A stretch of 64,000 bases of DNA from Halomonas elongata (GCF_029081005.1 NZ_JAJQTQ010000009.1:1-64000); one strand, 5' to 3'; shown: positions 1 to 10,059, counted from the first letter of the stretch. Numbers and translations: made by a program. Notes: generated by a model not told the origin, from the letters alone.

Positions 1-90
1 CGAGCTTCGAGCTTCGAGCTTCGAGCTTCGAGCTTCGAGCTTCGAGCTTCGAGCTTCGAGCTTCGAGCTTCGAGCTTCGAGCTTCGAGCC
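1..90. repeat. Heptamer tandem repeat (CGAGCTT)n
   Basis: Twelve perfect head-to-tail copies of CGAGCTT fill positions 1-84, followed by a partial copy. The array runs off the left edge, so its true length is unknown. It lies about 30 bp past the recG stop. The unit contains the palindromes TCGA and AGCT, so the array can fold on itself and is prone to slippage. Confidence 0.97.
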
Positions 91-122
91 TTCCAGTCCG
101 GGATGGGGTTCCTGGCGTGCTT

Positions 123-2204
123 CTACACCTGCCCGTAACGGTCTGCCGTCTCGCCGAGCCAGCGCCGGATCAGTGGCTGGCTGGCTTCCGGGTGGGTGGC
201 CAGCAGGGCTTCTGCCAGGGGCGAGACGTGCGGCAGCAGGTCGGCGTCGCGTTCCAGGTCGGCGATCTTCATCTGTGCCAGGCCGGTCTGCCGGGTGCCG
301 AGCACTTCGCCGGGCCCGCGAATCTCCAGGTCCCGCTCGGCGATGCGGAAGCCGTCGGTGGTCTCGCGCATCACCGTCAGGCGCTGTCGCGAGGTGTCGG
401 AGAGCGGCGGATGATAGAGCAGCAGACAGTAGCTTTCGGTGGAACCGCGGCCGACCCGGCCGCGCAACTGGTGAAGCTGTGACAGGCCCAGTCGCTCGGG
501 ATTCTCGATGATCATCAGGCTGGCATTGGGCACGTCGACACCGACCTCGATCACGGTGGTGGCCACCAGCAGGTCCAGTTCGCCTTCCTTGAAGGCTTCC
601 ATTACCTCGGCCTTTTCGCCGGCCTTCATGCGGCCATGAACCAGGCCGATGTTCAGGCCCGGCAGTGCTTCCACCAGCTCGTCCCGGGTGGCCTCGGCGG
701 CCTGGCATTGCAGTGCCTCGGATTCCTCGATCAGGGTGCAGACCCAGTAGGCCTGACGCCCTTCGGCGCAGGCGTGGCGAATGCGCTCGACCACGTCCGG
801 GCGGCGTTCGTCCGGCACTACGGCGGTCTTCACCGGGGTGCGTCCAGGAGGCAGTTCGTCGATCACCGAGACATCCAGGTCGGCGTAGGCGCTCATCGCC
901 AGGGTGCGCGGGATGGGGGTGGCGGTCATCACCAGCTGGTGCGGCGTGAGCCCGCCGGCCTCGCCCTTTTCGCGCAGCGCCAGGCGTTGGTGGACCCCGA
1001 AGCGGTGCTGTTCGTCGATGATCGCCAGCCCCAGGCGCTGAAAGTGCACATCGCCCTGGAAGAGCGCATGGGTACCGACCACCATCCGCGCCCGGCCGTC
1101 GTGAATCGCCGCCTTGGTGTCGAGTCGCGCCTTGCCCTTGAGCTTGCCGGACAGCCAGGCCACGTCGATGCCGAGGGGCTCGAACCAGGCCCGGAAGGCG
1201 CGGTAATGCTGTTCGGCGAGGAGCTCGGTCGGCGCCATGATGGCCGCCTGGCAGTCGCCGGCGATGGCCGACAGCGCCGCCATGGCAGCCACCACCGTCT
1301 TGCCCGACCCCACGTCACCCTGCACCAGGCGCAGCATGGGCATCTCGCCGGCCAGATCGGCCCGGATCTCGTCGAGGACGCGGCGCTGGGCGCCGGTCAG
1401 CGAGAAGGGCAGCTGGGTGAGGAAGCGTGCCTGGAGCCCGCGTCCATCGGGCAACGGCGGTGCGCCGTCGCGCTGGATCCGCAGGCGCACCTCGCGCAGG
1501 CTCAACTGATGGGCGAGCAGCTCTTCCAGGGCCAGGCGCCGGGAGGCGGGGTGCTGGCCCTCGGCCAATGCCTGGGGATCGGTGTCCGGCGCCGGGCGAT
1601 GCAGAGTCCACAGGCATTCGTGCAGTGCAGGAAGCGCGAAACGCTGGCGCAGGGCATCCGGCAGCCATTCCGGCAGTTCGTCGGGCGCCGCCTCGAGGCG
1701 AGACAGTGCCTGGCCGATCAGGGCGCGCAGACGGGTCTGGTGGAGTCCTTCGGTGGTGGGGTAGATGGGCGTCAGGTGATCCTCCACCGGGGCGGTGGCA
1801 TCGCTGAGCAGTCGATATTCCGGGTGATAGATCTCGAGGCCCGTGGCGCCGGCGCGAGCCTCGCCGAAGGCGCGCACCCGGGTGCCGGCACGGAATTGCT
1901 GCTGCTGGGCCGGCGAAAAGTGGAAGAAGCGCAGACTGAGAATGCCGGAGCCATCGCGCAGGCGGACCAGCAGGCTACGGCGACGGCCGCGAACGACCTC
2001 GGCGGCCGCCACTTCGCCTTCCACCACCGCCTCACTGCCGCCGCGCAGGGTGGCGATGGGGGTCACCCGGGTACGATCCTGATAGCGCAACGGCAAGTGA
2101 AACAGCAGGTCGGCCACGGAATCGATCCGCAAGCGGGCCAGTTTCAGTGCCAGCGCCTCGCCGACGCCCTTGAGATGCGTGACGGGGGCGTCGAGCTCGC
2201 TCAT
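123..2204 (-). CDS. recG: ATP-dependent DNA helicase RecG
   Basis: RecG is a monomeric superfamily 2 double-strand DNA translocase that reverses stalled replication forks and acts on branched recombination intermediates. The 693-residue length matches the family. An N-terminal wedge/OB-type domain (first ~270 residues) is followed by Walker A GDVGSGKT near residue 300, the DEQH box, a TATPIPRT motif III and the C-terminal helicase motifs with QLRGRVGRG. The start overlaps the end of oxyR by 4 bp (ATGA), so the two are probably translationally coupled. The spoT-ridA-recG-oxyR neighbourhood is that of Pseudomonas-type gammaproteobacteria. Identification is firm. Confidence 0.98.
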   Translation of the reverse strand: MSELDAPVTHLKGVGEALALKLARLRIDSVADLLFHLPLRYQDRTRVTPIATLRGGSEAVVEGEVAAAEVVRGRRRSLLVRLRDGSGILSLRFFHFSPAQQQQFRAGTRVRAFGEARAGATGLEIYHPEYRLLSDATAPVEDHLTPIYPTTEGLHQTRLRALIGQALSRLEAAPDELPEWLPDALRQRFALPALHECLWTLHRPAPDTDPQALAEGQHPASRRLALEELLAHQLSLREVRLRIQRDGAPPLPDGRGLQARFLTQLPFSLTGAQRRVLDEIRADLAGEMPMLRLVQGDVGSGKTVVAAMAALSAIAGDCQAAIMAPTELLAEQHYRAFRAWFEPLGIDVAWLSGKLKGKARLDTKAAIHDGRARMVVGTHALFQGDVHFQRLGLAIIDEQHRFGVHQRLALREKGEAGGLTPHQLVMTATPIPRTLAMSAYADLDVSVIDELPPGRTPVKTAVVPDERRPDVVERIRHACAEGRQAYWVCTLIEESEALQCQAAEATRDELVEALPGLNIGLVHGRMKAGEKAEVMEAFKEGELDLLVATTVIEVGVDVPNASLMIIENPERLGLSQLHQLRGRVGRGSTESYCLLLYHPPLSDTSRQRLTVMRETTDGFRIAERDLEIRGPGEVLGTRQTGLAQMKIADLERDADLLPHVSPLAEALLATHPEASQPLIRRWLGETADRYGQV

Positions 2205-3118
2205 GGCAGCGCCGGTTCCTGCGCTCGACAGTGCGCGATGGCGTTGGTCACTGCGTCGATGGCCTGGGGCCTCGGGAAGCTGGCGCGCCAGGCGATGGCC
2301 ACGGTGCGTCCGGGGGCCGGCGGCGTGAAGGGCCGGCTGGTCAGCAGGCCCCGCTCATAGTGGCTGCCGATGGCCGAGTTGGGCAGTACCGTGACACCGA
2401 GCCGCGAGGCGACCATATGGCGAATGGTCTCCAGGGAGCCCCCCTCGGCGGTGAGGGTGTTGTTGGGACTGTTGAGCTTGTGGCTGATGGCCGGGCAGGC
2501 CTCGAGGATCTGGTCGCGGAAGCAGTGGCCCTCGCCGAGCAGCAACAGGCGTTCCTGAAGCAGGTCTTCCTTGGCGATGCTGTCGCGGCTTGCCCAGGCA
2601 TGATCGGCAGGCATCAGCACCTCGAAGGCTTCCTCGTAGAGCGGCTTGGTCACCACATCGGTCTCGGTGAAGGGCAGGGCCACGATGATGGCGTCCAGCT
2701 CACCGCTGCGCAGCTTGCGGCGCAGGTCACCCGTGAAGCCTTCTTCGATGTACAGTGGCATCTGCGGCGCTTGCTGGCTCAATTCCGGTACCAGGTGCGG
2801 GAACAGATAGGGGCCGATGGTATAGATGGCGCCGATGCGCAGCGGGCTGGCCAGTTGATCGCGACCGGCGGTCGCCAGCTCCTTGATCACGCTGCTCTGC
2901 TCGAGCACGCGCTGGGCCTGTTCGACGATACGCTCGCCCAGCGGCGTCACCTGGACGGTGGATTTCGAGCGCTCGAAAAGCGCTACACCGAGCTCTTCCT
3001 CGAGCTTCTTCACCGCGACCGACAGGGTCGGCTGGGAAACGAAGCAATGCTCGGCGGCGCGTCCGAAGTGGCGCTCCTGGGCCAAGGTTACGATGTAGCG
3101 GAGTTCTGTTAGAGTCAT
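2201..3118 (-). CDS. oxyR: LysR-family hydrogen peroxide sensor OxyR
   Basis: OxyR activates catalase, peroxidase and iron-storage genes after peroxide forms a disulfide in its sensor domain. The N-terminal LysR winged helix-turn-helix (TLTELRYIVTLAQERHFGRA) is followed by an effector domain in which the peroxidatic segment GHCFRDQILEAC is intact. This gives both redox cysteines with OxyR-like spacing (C199 and C208 in E. coli) and separates it from generic LysR proteins. I chose the ATG at 3118 because the protein then begins MTLTELRY; an in-frame ATG 15 bp upstream is less likely. It sits upstream of recG in the same direction with a 4-bp overlap, and diverges from the SDR gene at 3212. Confidence 0.95.
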   Translation of the reverse strand: MTLTELRYIVTLAQERHFGRAAEHCFVSQPTLSVAVKKLEEELGVALFERSKSTVQVTPLGERIVEQAQRVLEQSSVIKELATAGRDQLASPLRIGAIYTIGPYLFPHLVPELSQQAPQMPLYIEEGFTGDLRRKLRSGELDAIIVALPFTETDVVTKPLYEEAFEVLMPADHAWASRDSIAKEDLLQERLLLLGEGHCFRDQILEACPAISHKLNSPNNTLTAEGGSLETIRHMVASRLGVTVLPNSAIGSHYERGLLTSRPFTPPAPGRTVAIAWRASFPRPQAIDAVTNAIAHCRAQEPALP

Positions 3119-3211
3119 TGTGGTGCCGGGCATCCTCTCATATACGTCGTGGGCCCCGCCGTCAGGGTAGGCTCATATGATAGGGACTTTTTATCAGGGG
3201 GCGAAGCAAAG

Positions 3212-4090
3212 GTGAAGAAGACAACGCTTATTCTTGGTTGCGGTGATATCGGCACGGTCCTGGGAAAGGAGCTTCACGGGGTCGGTCATCGGGTTGTCGG
3301 CGTGCGTCGGGATGCTCGGGAACTGGCCGATACCGTCATCGAGGGAATCTCGGCGGATCTCGGGGATGCCGAGGCGCTGGCCGCGCTGCCGGATGCCGAT
3401 ATCCTGGTCTATGTGGTCAGCGCCGACCGCTTCGAGGAAGCGGCCTATCGTGCCGCTTACCCGGATGGCCTGAAGGCGGTACTCGCCGAGTTCGCCGAGC
3501 GTCGACGGGTACCTCGTCACATCTTCTTCGTCTCCTCCACCAGTGTCTATGCCCAGCAGGATGGCGAGGTCGTCGATGAAGGAAGTCCGACCGAGCCCAG
3601 GGGCTTTTCCGGCATGCTGATGCGCGAGGCCGAGCAGGCCCTGATCGACCATCGGCTGCCCGGCAGCGTGGTGCGCTTCTCGGGCATCTATGGGCCGGGG
3701 CGCGACCGCTTGATCCGGCAGGTCGGAGAGGGTCGCATCGCCGCCGCCACGCCGACCATGTATTCCAATCGCATCCACCGGGATGACTGCGCCGGCGTAC
3801 TGGTGCACCTGATCGACCGCGCCCTGGCCGGCGAGACGCTGCACGAGCTGTATCTCGGCAGCGACTGCGAACCCGCGCCCATCCATGAGGTAATGACCTG
3901 GCTGGCCAGGCAGCTCAAGGTCGAATCCAGCGAAACCATCCAGTCGCCGCTGCGCCGGCGTGCCAGCAAGCGCTGTGACAATACCCGCCTGCTCGAGAGC
4001 GGCTATCGCTTCCGTTATCCCAGCTATCGGGAAGGCTATGCCCAGGTGCTGCGGGCGGGGGGCCACTTGCCTGATCCGGCCATGGGCTGA
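3212..4090 (+). CDS. NAD-dependent epimerase/dehydratase-family protein (YeeZ-like SDR)
   Basis: An extended short-chain dehydrogenase-like protein of 292 residues. The N-terminal Rossmann motif is GCGDIGTVLG, an SSTSVYAQQDG segment stands at the usual Ser/Tyr region, and the chain resembles E. coli YeeZ and related sugar-nucleotide epimerase-like proteins. I chose the GTG at 3212 because it follows a purine-rich GGGGGCGAAGCAAAG stretch and gives an N-terminus (MKKTTLILGCGD) that starts directly with the Rossmann strand; an ATG at 3149 would add 21 residues of poor character. It is divergent from oxyR. The substrate cannot be read from the sequence. Confidence 0.85.
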   Translation: MKKTTLILGCGDIGTVLGKELHGVGHRVVGVRRDARELADTVIEGISADLGDAEALAALPDADILVYVVSADRFEEAAYRAAYPDGLKAVLAEFAERRRVPRHIFFVSSTSVYAQQDGEVVDEGSPTEPRGFSGMLMREAEQALIDHRLPGSVVRFSGIYGPGRDRLIRQVGEGRIAAATPTMYSNRIHRDDCAGVLVHLIDRALAGETLHELYLGSDCEPAPIHEVMTWLARQLKVESSETIQSPLRRRASKRCDNTRLLESGYRFRYPSYREGYAQVLRAGGHLPDPAMG

Positions 4091-4124
4091 TATCCGATCT
4101 GTCGCCGGGGTTGGTGCTCGGGGC

Positions 4125-4634
4125 TTATGCCCGGGACCAGGCGAGGGGGGTATAGCGACTTCCCTGGTGGGTGGGTTCCGAGAGAATCAGTGCTGCTCGT
4201 GAATACGACCAGTCCAGGGCGACCTCGGGCAATGATGCGCCGGACGGATGTTCGGCACGTCTCAGCAGGGTGATGTGCGGCGTGAAACGCCTGGGGCGGG
4301 CATCGATACCGAGACCCTCCAGGTCCTCCCGCAGCGAGTGCTGAAGGCGTGTCAGGCCGCTTTCCGGTGCGCCGCCGATCCAGACGATGCCCGGTTCGGC
4401 GAAGTGCCCCCAGCGATCAAGCCGCCATTGCCCCGGGGCAAGGCGCATGCCGCCCAGCCAGTCGGCGAGCTCCTCGGCCCGATGCTTGGGCTGCTCGCCG
4501 AGAAAGGCCAGGGTGAGGTGCAGGTTGTCATCGGCAACACGCCGCCCACCGCAATGGGAGTGAGCGGTGTCGGCGAGCTCGCCGAAACGCCGCCGAAGTT
4601 CCGGCGGTGGGATCAGGGCTAGAAAGAGTCGCAT
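4125..4634 (-). CDS. thpR: RNA 2',3'-cyclic phosphodiesterase (2H/LigT family)
   Basis: ThpR opens 2',3'-cyclic phosphate ends on RNA. Both HxTx catalytic motifs of the 2H superfamily are present, HLTL in the N-terminal half and HITL in the C-terminal half (after RFTP). At 169 residues it matches the family. The start at 4634 gives the typical MRLFLALIPP opening; an upstream in-frame ATG at 4688 would add 18 atypical residues. It is convergent with the SDR gene (34-bp gap). The region 4635-4789 upstream holds no recognisable gene. Confidence 0.92.
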   Translation of the reverse strand: MRLFLALIPPPELRRRFGELADTAHSHCGGRRVADDNLHLTLAFLGEQPKHRAEELADWLGGMRLAPGQWRLDRWGHFAEPGIVWIGGAPESGLTRLQHSLREDLEGLGIDARPRRFTPHITLLRRAEHPSGASLPEVALDWSYSRAALILSEPTHQGSRYTPLAWSRA

Positions 4635-4789
4635 GGTGCTAGTGAGCGGGAGCCATCCAGGCTCGTTGCCATGTGCGCGAGGCGGCAAGCGTGAGCGAGG
4701 GTCCTTTGCCCATGGATGGCAAAGGTAGCGCCCAAGGAAGGGTTCACAGCGCCCTCGCGAATGCTTGCCGCCGCCCGGTCGAGCATCGC

Positions 4790-5179
4790 TCAGTCACCGA
4801 TGACCAACACCGCTTCGGCCTCCACCTGGCTGCCCTTGGGCAGTGCCTTGACGCCGACGGCGGCACGCGCCGGATAAGGCGTGTCGAAGACCTCTTCCAT
4901 GATCCGGTTGACGATGGCGAAGTTGTCCAGGTCCACCAGGTAGAGGTTGAGCTTGACCACATCCTTGAGGCCGCCGGCGGCTTCCTCGCAGACGGCCTTG
5001 AGGTTGGCGAAGACTTGGCGCGCCTGGGCCTCGAAGTCGTCGGAGACGATCTCCATGGTTGCCGGGTCCAGGGGAATCTGACCCGACAGATAGACAGTGT
5101 TGCCGGCCTTGATGGCCTGGGAATAGGGCCCGATGGCGGCGGGCGCCTGGTCGGTATTGATGACAGCCTTGTTGCTCAT
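4790..5179 (-). CDS. ridA: Reactive intermediate/imine deaminase RidA
   Basis: RidA hydrolyses reactive enamine/imine intermediates such as 2-aminoacrylate made by PLP enzymes and so protects PLP-dependent metabolism. The 129-residue protein starts [21 protein letters not shown] and carries the YjgF/RidA features [15 protein letters not shown] and a C-terminal KG-E-E region. The ATG at 5179 is preceded by GGAGAAC. It lies directly downstream of spoT in the same direction, the position it occupies in pseudomonads. Confidence 0.95.
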   Translation of the reverse strand: MSNKAVINTDQAPAAIGPYSQAIKAGNTVYLSGQIPLDPATMEIVSDDFEAQARQVFANLKAVCEEAAGGLKDVVKLNLYLVDLDNFAIVNRIMEEVFDTPYPARAAVGVKALPKGSQVEAEAVLVIGD

Positions 5180-5289
5180 GGTGTTCTCCGTGTGGTGGCT
5201 GTGATGAAACGCGGCGAAGTGCGATGAACCAATAAAATAAAAAGGACTACCACGCCCGCCGCGGCCGCGACGGGCGTGGGCGAAACGGA

Positions 5290-7422
5290 TCAATTGCTGA
5301 GTCGGGTGATCTTGCCGACGTGCGAGAGGTTGCGCAGTCGTTTGATGATACGCGCCAGGTGCACGCGGTTGCGCACGGCCAGGGTCAGGCTGACGATCGA
5401 CAGGCGGGCATCGCGCTCTTCGATGTCGATACGCTCGATATTGGCATCCGCGTCGGTGATCAGGCCGGCGAGTTCCGCTACCAGGCCGCGTCGACTCTCC
5501 ACCTCGAGGCGCAACGGGACCGGGAAGTCTTCATCGGTCTGGTCGGACCAGTTCAATGGAAAGAGCTTGTCCGGGTCGCTGCGGAGTTCGGCGAGATTGC
5601 GACACTCCACCCGGTGGACGACGATGCCCTTGCCCGCCGAGAGGTGGCCGATCACCGGGTCGCCGGGCAGCGGATGGCAGCAGCGCGCGAACTTGATGAC
5701 CATGCCTTCGGCGCCGCTGATCATGATGGGCCCCTGGGCCTGACCCTCGACCTCGGGTGCCGCATGGTCGCCGTGCTGGAAATCGACGAGGCGACGCGCC
5801 ACCACATGGGCGACCCGGGTGCCCAGCCCGATGGACGTCAGCAACGCCTCCTCGTTCGCCAGGTCATTCTCTGCCAACAGAGCCTCCAGGGGCCCGGGAG
5901 GCAGCTCCTCGAGGCTGGTCTCGAAGGTGGCCAGTGCCTTGTTGAGCAGGCGCCGCCCGAGCTGGACGGCCTCGGTGTGCTGCTGATGCTTGAGGGCGTG
6001 GCGAATCGCCGAGCGGGCCTTGGCGGTGACCACCACGTTGAGCCACGCCAGGTTGGGACGGGCACCCGGTGCGGTGATGATCTCCAGGGTCTGGCCGCTC
6101 TCCAGGCGCGTTGAAAGCGGTGCCAGGTGGCGATCGATGCGGCAGGCGATGCAGCTGTTGCCGATATCGGTATGCACGCTATAGGCGAAATCGATCACCG
6201 TGGCGCCCTGGGGCAGCTCCATGATGTCGCCCTTGGGGGTGAACACGTAGATGTCGTCGGGAAAGAGGTCGTTCTTGACGTGCTCGATGAATTCCAGTGA
6301 ATCCCCGGCATGACGCTGCATCTCGAGCAGCCCCTTGACCCAGGCCCGGGCTCGGGCGTGGCTGCCCTCGGCGATGGGATGTTCGGTCTGGCCGGCCTTG
6401 TAGAGCCAGTGGGCGGCGATGCCGTTGTTGGCCATGGCCTCCATCTCGCGGGTGCGGATCTGCACCTCGATGGGCATGCCACCAGCCCCGAACAGGGTGG
6501 TATGCAGGCTCTGGTAGCCATTGGCCTTGGGAATGGCGATATAGTCCTTGAAGCGCCCCGGTACCGGCTTGTAGAGATTGTGCACCACACCGAGGATGCG
6601 ATAGCAGGTATCCACATCCTGAGTGATGATGCGAAAGCCGAAGACATCCATGATCTCGGCGAACGATTTCCGCTGGTCGCGCATCTTGCGGTAGATCGAC
6701 AGCAGGTGCTTCTGACGGCCGATCACCGAGCCCTTCAGGCCCTCGTCGTCGAGACTCTTCTGCAGACTGTTCTGTATCTGGCGAATCGAGGCGCGGCGCT
6801 GGCCCCGGGCGCTCGCCACGGCACGCTTGATGCGCTCGGAACGCATCGGGTGAAGGGCCTGGAAGGAGAGATCCTCGAGCTCGACACGGATGGTGTTGAT
6901 GCCCAGCCGGCTGGCGACACGGGCGTAGATCTCCAGCGTCTCGCGGGCGATGCGACGCTTCTTCTCGGGGCGCAGCGCACCGAGGGTGCGCATGTTGTGC
7001 AGCCGGTCGGCGAGCTTGACGATGATCACCCGGATATCCCGGGACATCGCCAACACCATCTTCTGGAAATTCTCGGCCTGGGCGACCGCCTTGTCCTCGA
7101 AGGTGATCTGGGTCAGCTTCGAGACGCCATCGACGAGCTCGGCAACCGGTTTACCGAATTGCTCGCCGAGGGCCTCCTTGTCGACCCCGGTGTCTTCGAT
7201 CACATCATGCAGCATGGCGGCCATCAGGCTTTGATGGTCCATGTGCATGTTGGCGAGGATGTTGGCTACCGCCAGGGGGTGGGTCACATAGGGCTCGCCG
7301 GAGCGGCGGCGCTGACCATCGTGTGCCTGCTCGGCATAGTAGAAGGCACGCTTGACCTGCTGGATCTCGTCCTGAGGTAGGTAGCCGCCGAGACGGTCGG
7401 CCAGGTCATCAATGGTGAACAT
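5290..7422 (-). CDS. spoT: Bifunctional (p)ppGpp synthetase/hydrolase SpoT
   Basis: SpoT makes and degrades the alarmone (p)ppGpp and mediates responses to carbon, iron and fatty-acid limitation. The 710 residues have the full long-RSH order: an N-terminal HD hydrolase domain with intact HDVIEDTG, a synthetase domain (about residues 230-340), a TGS domain ([16 protein letters not shown] near residue 390), a zinc-finger/helical region containing CCHP, and a C-terminal ACT domain. The intact HDxxED motif argues for SpoT rather than RelA, as does the gene order gmk-rpoZ-spoT. It is 66 bp downstream of rpoZ and probably cotranscribed. Confidence 0.97.
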   Translation of the reverse strand: MFTIDDLADRLGGYLPQDEIQQVKRAFYYAEQAHDGQRRRSGEPYVTHPLAVANILANMHMDHQSLMAAMLHDVIEDTGVDKEALGEQFGKPVAELVDGVSKLTQITFEDKAVAQAENFQKMVLAMSRDIRVIIVKLADRLHNMRTLGALRPEKKRRIARETLEIYARVASRLGINTIRVELEDLSFQALHPMRSERIKRAVASARGQRRASIRQIQNSLQKSLDDEGLKGSVIGRQKHLLSIYRKMRDQRKSFAEIMDVFGFRIITQDVDTCYRILGVVHNLYKPVPGRFKDYIAIPKANGYQSLHTTLFGAGGMPIEVQIRTREMEAMANNGIAAHWLYKAGQTEHPIAEGSHARARAWVKGLLEMQRHAGDSLEFIEHVKNDLFPDDIYVFTPKGDIMELPQGATVIDFAYSVHTDIGNSCIACRIDRHLAPLSTRLESGQTLEIITAPGARPNLAWLNVVVTAKARSAIRHALKHQQHTEAVQLGRRLLNKALATFETSLEELPPGPLEALLAENDLANEEALLTSIGLGTRVAHVVARRLVDFQHGDHAAPEVEGQAQGPIMISGAEGMVIKFARCCHPLPGDPVIGHLSAGKGIVVHRVECRNLAELRSDPDKLFPLNWSDQTDEDFPVPLRLEVESRRGLVAELAGLITDADANIERIDIEERDARLSIVSLTLAVRNRVHLARIIKRLRNLSHVGKITRLSN

Positions 7423-7488
7423 GCGGCGCGCCCTGAATGCTTCGTGATGGCCCCGAGGAGGCGTCGGCGGAAAACCGAGGGACCGGGA

Positions 7489-7755
7489 TTATTCCTCGAT
7501 GGGGGCGCCCTGTTCGGTATTGTCGGGTCGCACCGGCGGTGTCGTGGCCTCCAGGGGTTCGTCCAGAACGCTGGCGTCCACCAGGCCCTCGGCGATCTCG
7601 CGCAGCGCCATCACGGTGGGCTTGTCGTTCTCCCACGGCAGCAGGGCGTCACGGGAGCCGCGGGACAGCTGACGCGCCCGTTGGGTGGAAATCATGACCA
7701 GCTTGAAGCGGTTTTCGACGTTTTCCAGACAATCTTCGACAGTGACTCGCGCCAT
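7489..7755 (-). CDS. rpoZ: DNA-directed RNA polymerase omega subunit
   Basis: Omega assists assembly of the beta' subunit and forms part of a ppGpp-binding site in RNA polymerase. The 88-residue protein begins [20 protein letters not shown], the family signature, with RARQL following. It lies between gmk and spoT, the standard operon that links it to ppGpp metabolism. The length is normal with a short acidic tail. Confidence 0.98.
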   Translation of the reverse strand: MARVTVEDCLENVENRFKLVMISTQRARQLSRGSRDALLPWENDKPTVMALREIAEGLVDASVLDEPLEATTPPVRPDNTEQGAPIEE

Positions 7756-7837
7756 GGATGCCTTCCTGAGAGCTGACGGGAAAAGCCCCGGCCGGCGTCT
7801 TGGCGCCCCGGGGATTCCAGTGGATAGACGGGATAGA

Positions 7838-8470
7838 TTACTCGACCCCCGGCTCCTCTGACAAGAGTGTCTCCAGCAGAGGCGCCAGGCGTTCGCCGGC
7901 CCGTGCCTGACTCAGGCGGTGGGCGGTCACCAGCGACTGCAGTTCACGCAGGGCGGTGGTGAAGTCGTCGTTGATCACCAGATAATCGTATTCATGATGA
8001 TGCGACATCTCGCTGATCGCCTCGTGCATGCGCGAGGCGATCACCGCGTGCTGGTCGGTGCCGCGGCCGGCCAGGCGGCGTTCCAGCTCCTCCCGAGAGG
8101 GGGGCAGGATGAACACCGAGACGGCATCGGGAAAGAGGGCTCGTACCTGACGAGCGCCCTGCCAGTCGATCTCGAGGATCACATCCTGCCCGGCGTTCAG
8201 CAAGTGCGCCACGGCGGCGCGGGAGGTGCCGTACAGGTTGTCGAAGACCCGAGCATACTCGAAGAATTCGCCACGCTCGATCATCGACTCGAAAGTCGCA
8301 TGGTCGACGAAGTGATAGTTCACGCCATCGACCTCGCCCTCGCGGCGCGGACGCGTCGTATGCGAGACCGATACCTTGAGGCCGTCGAGGCTCTCGATCA
8401 GCTCACGCACCAGGCTGGTCTTGCCGGCGCCGGAGGGAGCGGAAACGATGAACAGCGTACCTTGGGGCAT
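7838..8470 (-). CDS. gmk: Guanylate kinase
   Basis: Gmk phosphorylates GMP (or dGMP) to GDP with ATP. The P-loop [11 protein letters not shown] is at the N-terminus, followed by the GMP-binding segment ([20 protein letters not shown]) and the LID region. Length 210 residues is normal. It heads the gmk-rpoZ-spoT run. In relatives yicC is the adjacent upstream gene; here a 7.3-kb island separates them, and the first bases of gmk reappear as a fragment at 10848-10875. Confidence 0.97.
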   Translation of the reverse strand: MPQGTLFIVSAPSGAGKTSLVRELIESLDGLKVSVSHTTRPRREGEVDGVNYHFVDHATFESMIERGEFFEYARVFDNLYGTSRAAVAHLLNAGQDVILEIDWQGARQVRALFPDAVSVFILPPSREELERRLAGRGTDQHAVIASRMHEAISEMSHHHEYDYLVINDDFTTALRELQSLVTAHRLSQARAGERLAPLLETLLSEEPGVE

Positions 8471-8486
8471 GGGCGGAGATCCTAAG

Positions 8487-8572
8487 CAATGGGCGGCTCG
8501 TGGAAAGGGGCGCAGTATCGCACATTCGCCCCTGCCGCCCTACCCCGTGATCAGGTCGCGTTGGGCGTGCCG
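8487..8572. repeat. 86-bp perfect direct repeat, copy A (gmk promoter region)
   Basis: These 86 bases are identical to 10882-10967. This copy lies immediately upstream of gmk and, at its right end, contains 22 bases matching the last codons and stop of the MFS gene, here without the rest of that gene. The two copies bracket the SDR/VTT/Crp segment of the island. Confidence 0.97.
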
Positions 8573-8647
8573 GCTCAACGGGGCGCCGTGCGGTTGCCGC
8601 TACCGGGAGCCCGAGGCCCCAGACAGGTGGAACGCCCGGGTGGCGCG

Positions 8648-9421
8648 TCAGATGTGGCGGAACATTCGTCCTGTCCAGCCCGGTGCCAAGCGGTTCAGAC
8701 ATCGTAGCAGTCGCGCCTTGCCGACGAAGATGGACGATTGGCCGCGCTCCAAGCCACGGACAATGCTCGCGGCGGCGGTCTCGGGACGGAGCTTGCCGGT
8801 GCCACGCCCCTCGGTCATCGGCGTGTCCACCAGTGGCAGGACGACATCGACCGCCCGGACATCCGCCCCGCCTCGTTTGCGTTCGCTCTCGGCCTGGAAG
8901 CGGAATGCTTGGGTGAAGGTGCGCAGGCCGGCCTTGGCGGCGCAATAGACGGCGGCGCTCTGCTTGGGCGCTAGCGCCAGGCCGGTGCTGAGATTGACCA
9001 CTGCACTGGGCATGCCACTGCGAGTCGATTGCTGACTCAGCAATGGCAGCAGGCTGGCGCACAGCTGGATGGGCGCAATCAAGTCGATTTGGGTCTCGAA
9101 GGCGATGTCTTGCAGCAGGCGGTCGCTATCCTCGGCTCCGGCGAAGCGGCCGTTCAGCTGGACGCCGGCATTGTTAATCAGTACCGAGACTTCGGGATGG
9201 TCCTGTGCTACCCGCCGACATAGTGTGGCGACCGCGTCTGGTCGTGCCAGATCAGTGACAATGGCGTTGCCGGACACAGCCTCGGCGACCGTCGCCAGTC
9301 GCTGCTCGTGACGTCCCACCAGAATCAAGCGACACCCGCGCTTGGCGAGCAGCAGGGCCAGTTGTCGGCCGATGCCTGACGAGGCTCCGGTGATCAGCAC
9401 GGTACGGTTGCGCAATTGCAT
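8648..9421 (-). CDS. Short-chain dehydrogenase/reductase (SDR)
   Basis: A classical SDR of about 257 residues: TGASSGIG nucleotide-binding motif near residue 12, NNAG motif, and the catalytic Ser...YxxxK arrangement in LSTGLALAPKQSAAVYCAAK. The start MQLRNRTVLITGAS at 9421 is 2 bp past the stop of the upstream VTT-domain gene, suggesting coupling. The substrate is unknown. It is the last gene of an apparent three-gene unit (Crp regulator, membrane protein, SDR) inside the duplicated-flank part of the gmk-yicC island. Confidence 0.9.
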   Translation of the reverse strand: MQLRNRTVLITGASSGIGRQLALLLAKRGCRLILVGRHEQRLATVAEAVSGNAIVTDLARPDAVATLCRRVAQDHPEVSVLINNAGVQLNGRFAGAEDSDRLLQDIAFETQIDLIAPIQLCASLLPLLSQQSTRSGMPSAVVNLSTGLALAPKQSAAVYCAAKAGLRTFTQAFRFQAESERKRGGADVRAVDVVLPLVDTPMTEGRGTGKLRPETAAASIVRGLERGQSSIFVGKARLLRCLNRLAPGWTGRMFRHI

Positions 9422-9423
9422 CG

Positions 9424-9999
9424 CTAGTCGTCCTCCATCAGGTGAGTCTGGGAGCGGAAGGGTCGGCACCGCTGCAGCCAGGAACCCAGCCATGGCGCCC
9501 GAACGACCAGCCTGGGCGTCGTCACCATCAGCCAGGCCAGGCCGGGGTAGGCGACCAGGCGCCCCGCCAGGACGATCATCGCGATCGACAGGGCTCCGTA
9601 GCCGGATGCTGCCAGGATGGCGACCACCAGTCGCACCGGCGCCGGCGTCACGGCCAGTATCGCCAGTACCCCCAGGCCATACCGGGTGACCAGTACATCA
9701 AACCGGGCCCAGAGTTCGGCTGCCTCGGTGCGCAGCACCCAGGCAGTGAAGGTCGACTCGTACCAGCCGATCAAGGCGGCGAGACCGAAGGCTCCGGCGG
9801 CGCAGCCGAGGGCGAAGAGGACACTCAACCTGCGCCACTGGCGCGGACGGGGCACAAGTGAGGCGACGAAAATAGCATTGGTCGGGGCGCCGGGCAGGAA
9901 GTAGTCCACGGCGCCCACCGCGGAGACGATGGCCGGATAGTAGGGGCGATCGGCGAATCGAAGGCAGCGGCTTTTCACTTGGGAGGCGATCTTGGGCAT
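9424..9999 (-). CDS. VTT/DedA-like small membrane protein
   Basis: A 191-residue polytopic membrane protein. Hydrophobic stretches with small residues (AIVSAVGAVDYFLPGAP, LFALGCAAGAFGLAALIGW) and a GxxxG-rich layout resemble the YqaA/VTT (SNARE-associated Golgi-like) family, some members of which act in lipid or polyprenyl-phosphate flipping. An ATG at 10032 would add 11 residues; I prefer 9999 (MPKIASQVKSR). It is followed within 2 bp by the SDR gene. Family assignment is from overall character, not a decisive motif. Confidence 0.7.
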   Translation of the reverse strand: MPKIASQVKSRCLRFADRPYYPAIVSAVGAVDYFLPGAPTNAIFVASLVPRPRQWRRLSVLFALGCAAGAFGLAALIGWYESTFTAWVLRTEAAELWARFDVLVTRYGLGVLAILAVTPAPVRLVVAILAASGYGALSIAMIVLAGRLVAYPGLAWLMVTTPRLVVRAPWLGSWLQRCRPFRSQTHLMEDD

Positions 10000-10059
10000 G
10001 ACAGGGCGGCTCCGGTGGTGATTACTGGCCACCCTAGCCCGAAGCTGGCCCCGTCTTCC

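Noticed and set aside
1-90. CRISPR array
   Set aside because: The 7-bp units are contiguous without spacers and no cas genes are present.
636-2360. Plus-strand open frame of 574 codons
   Set aside because: Antisense to recG; high-GC third-position bias keeps the frame open and the product has no family features.
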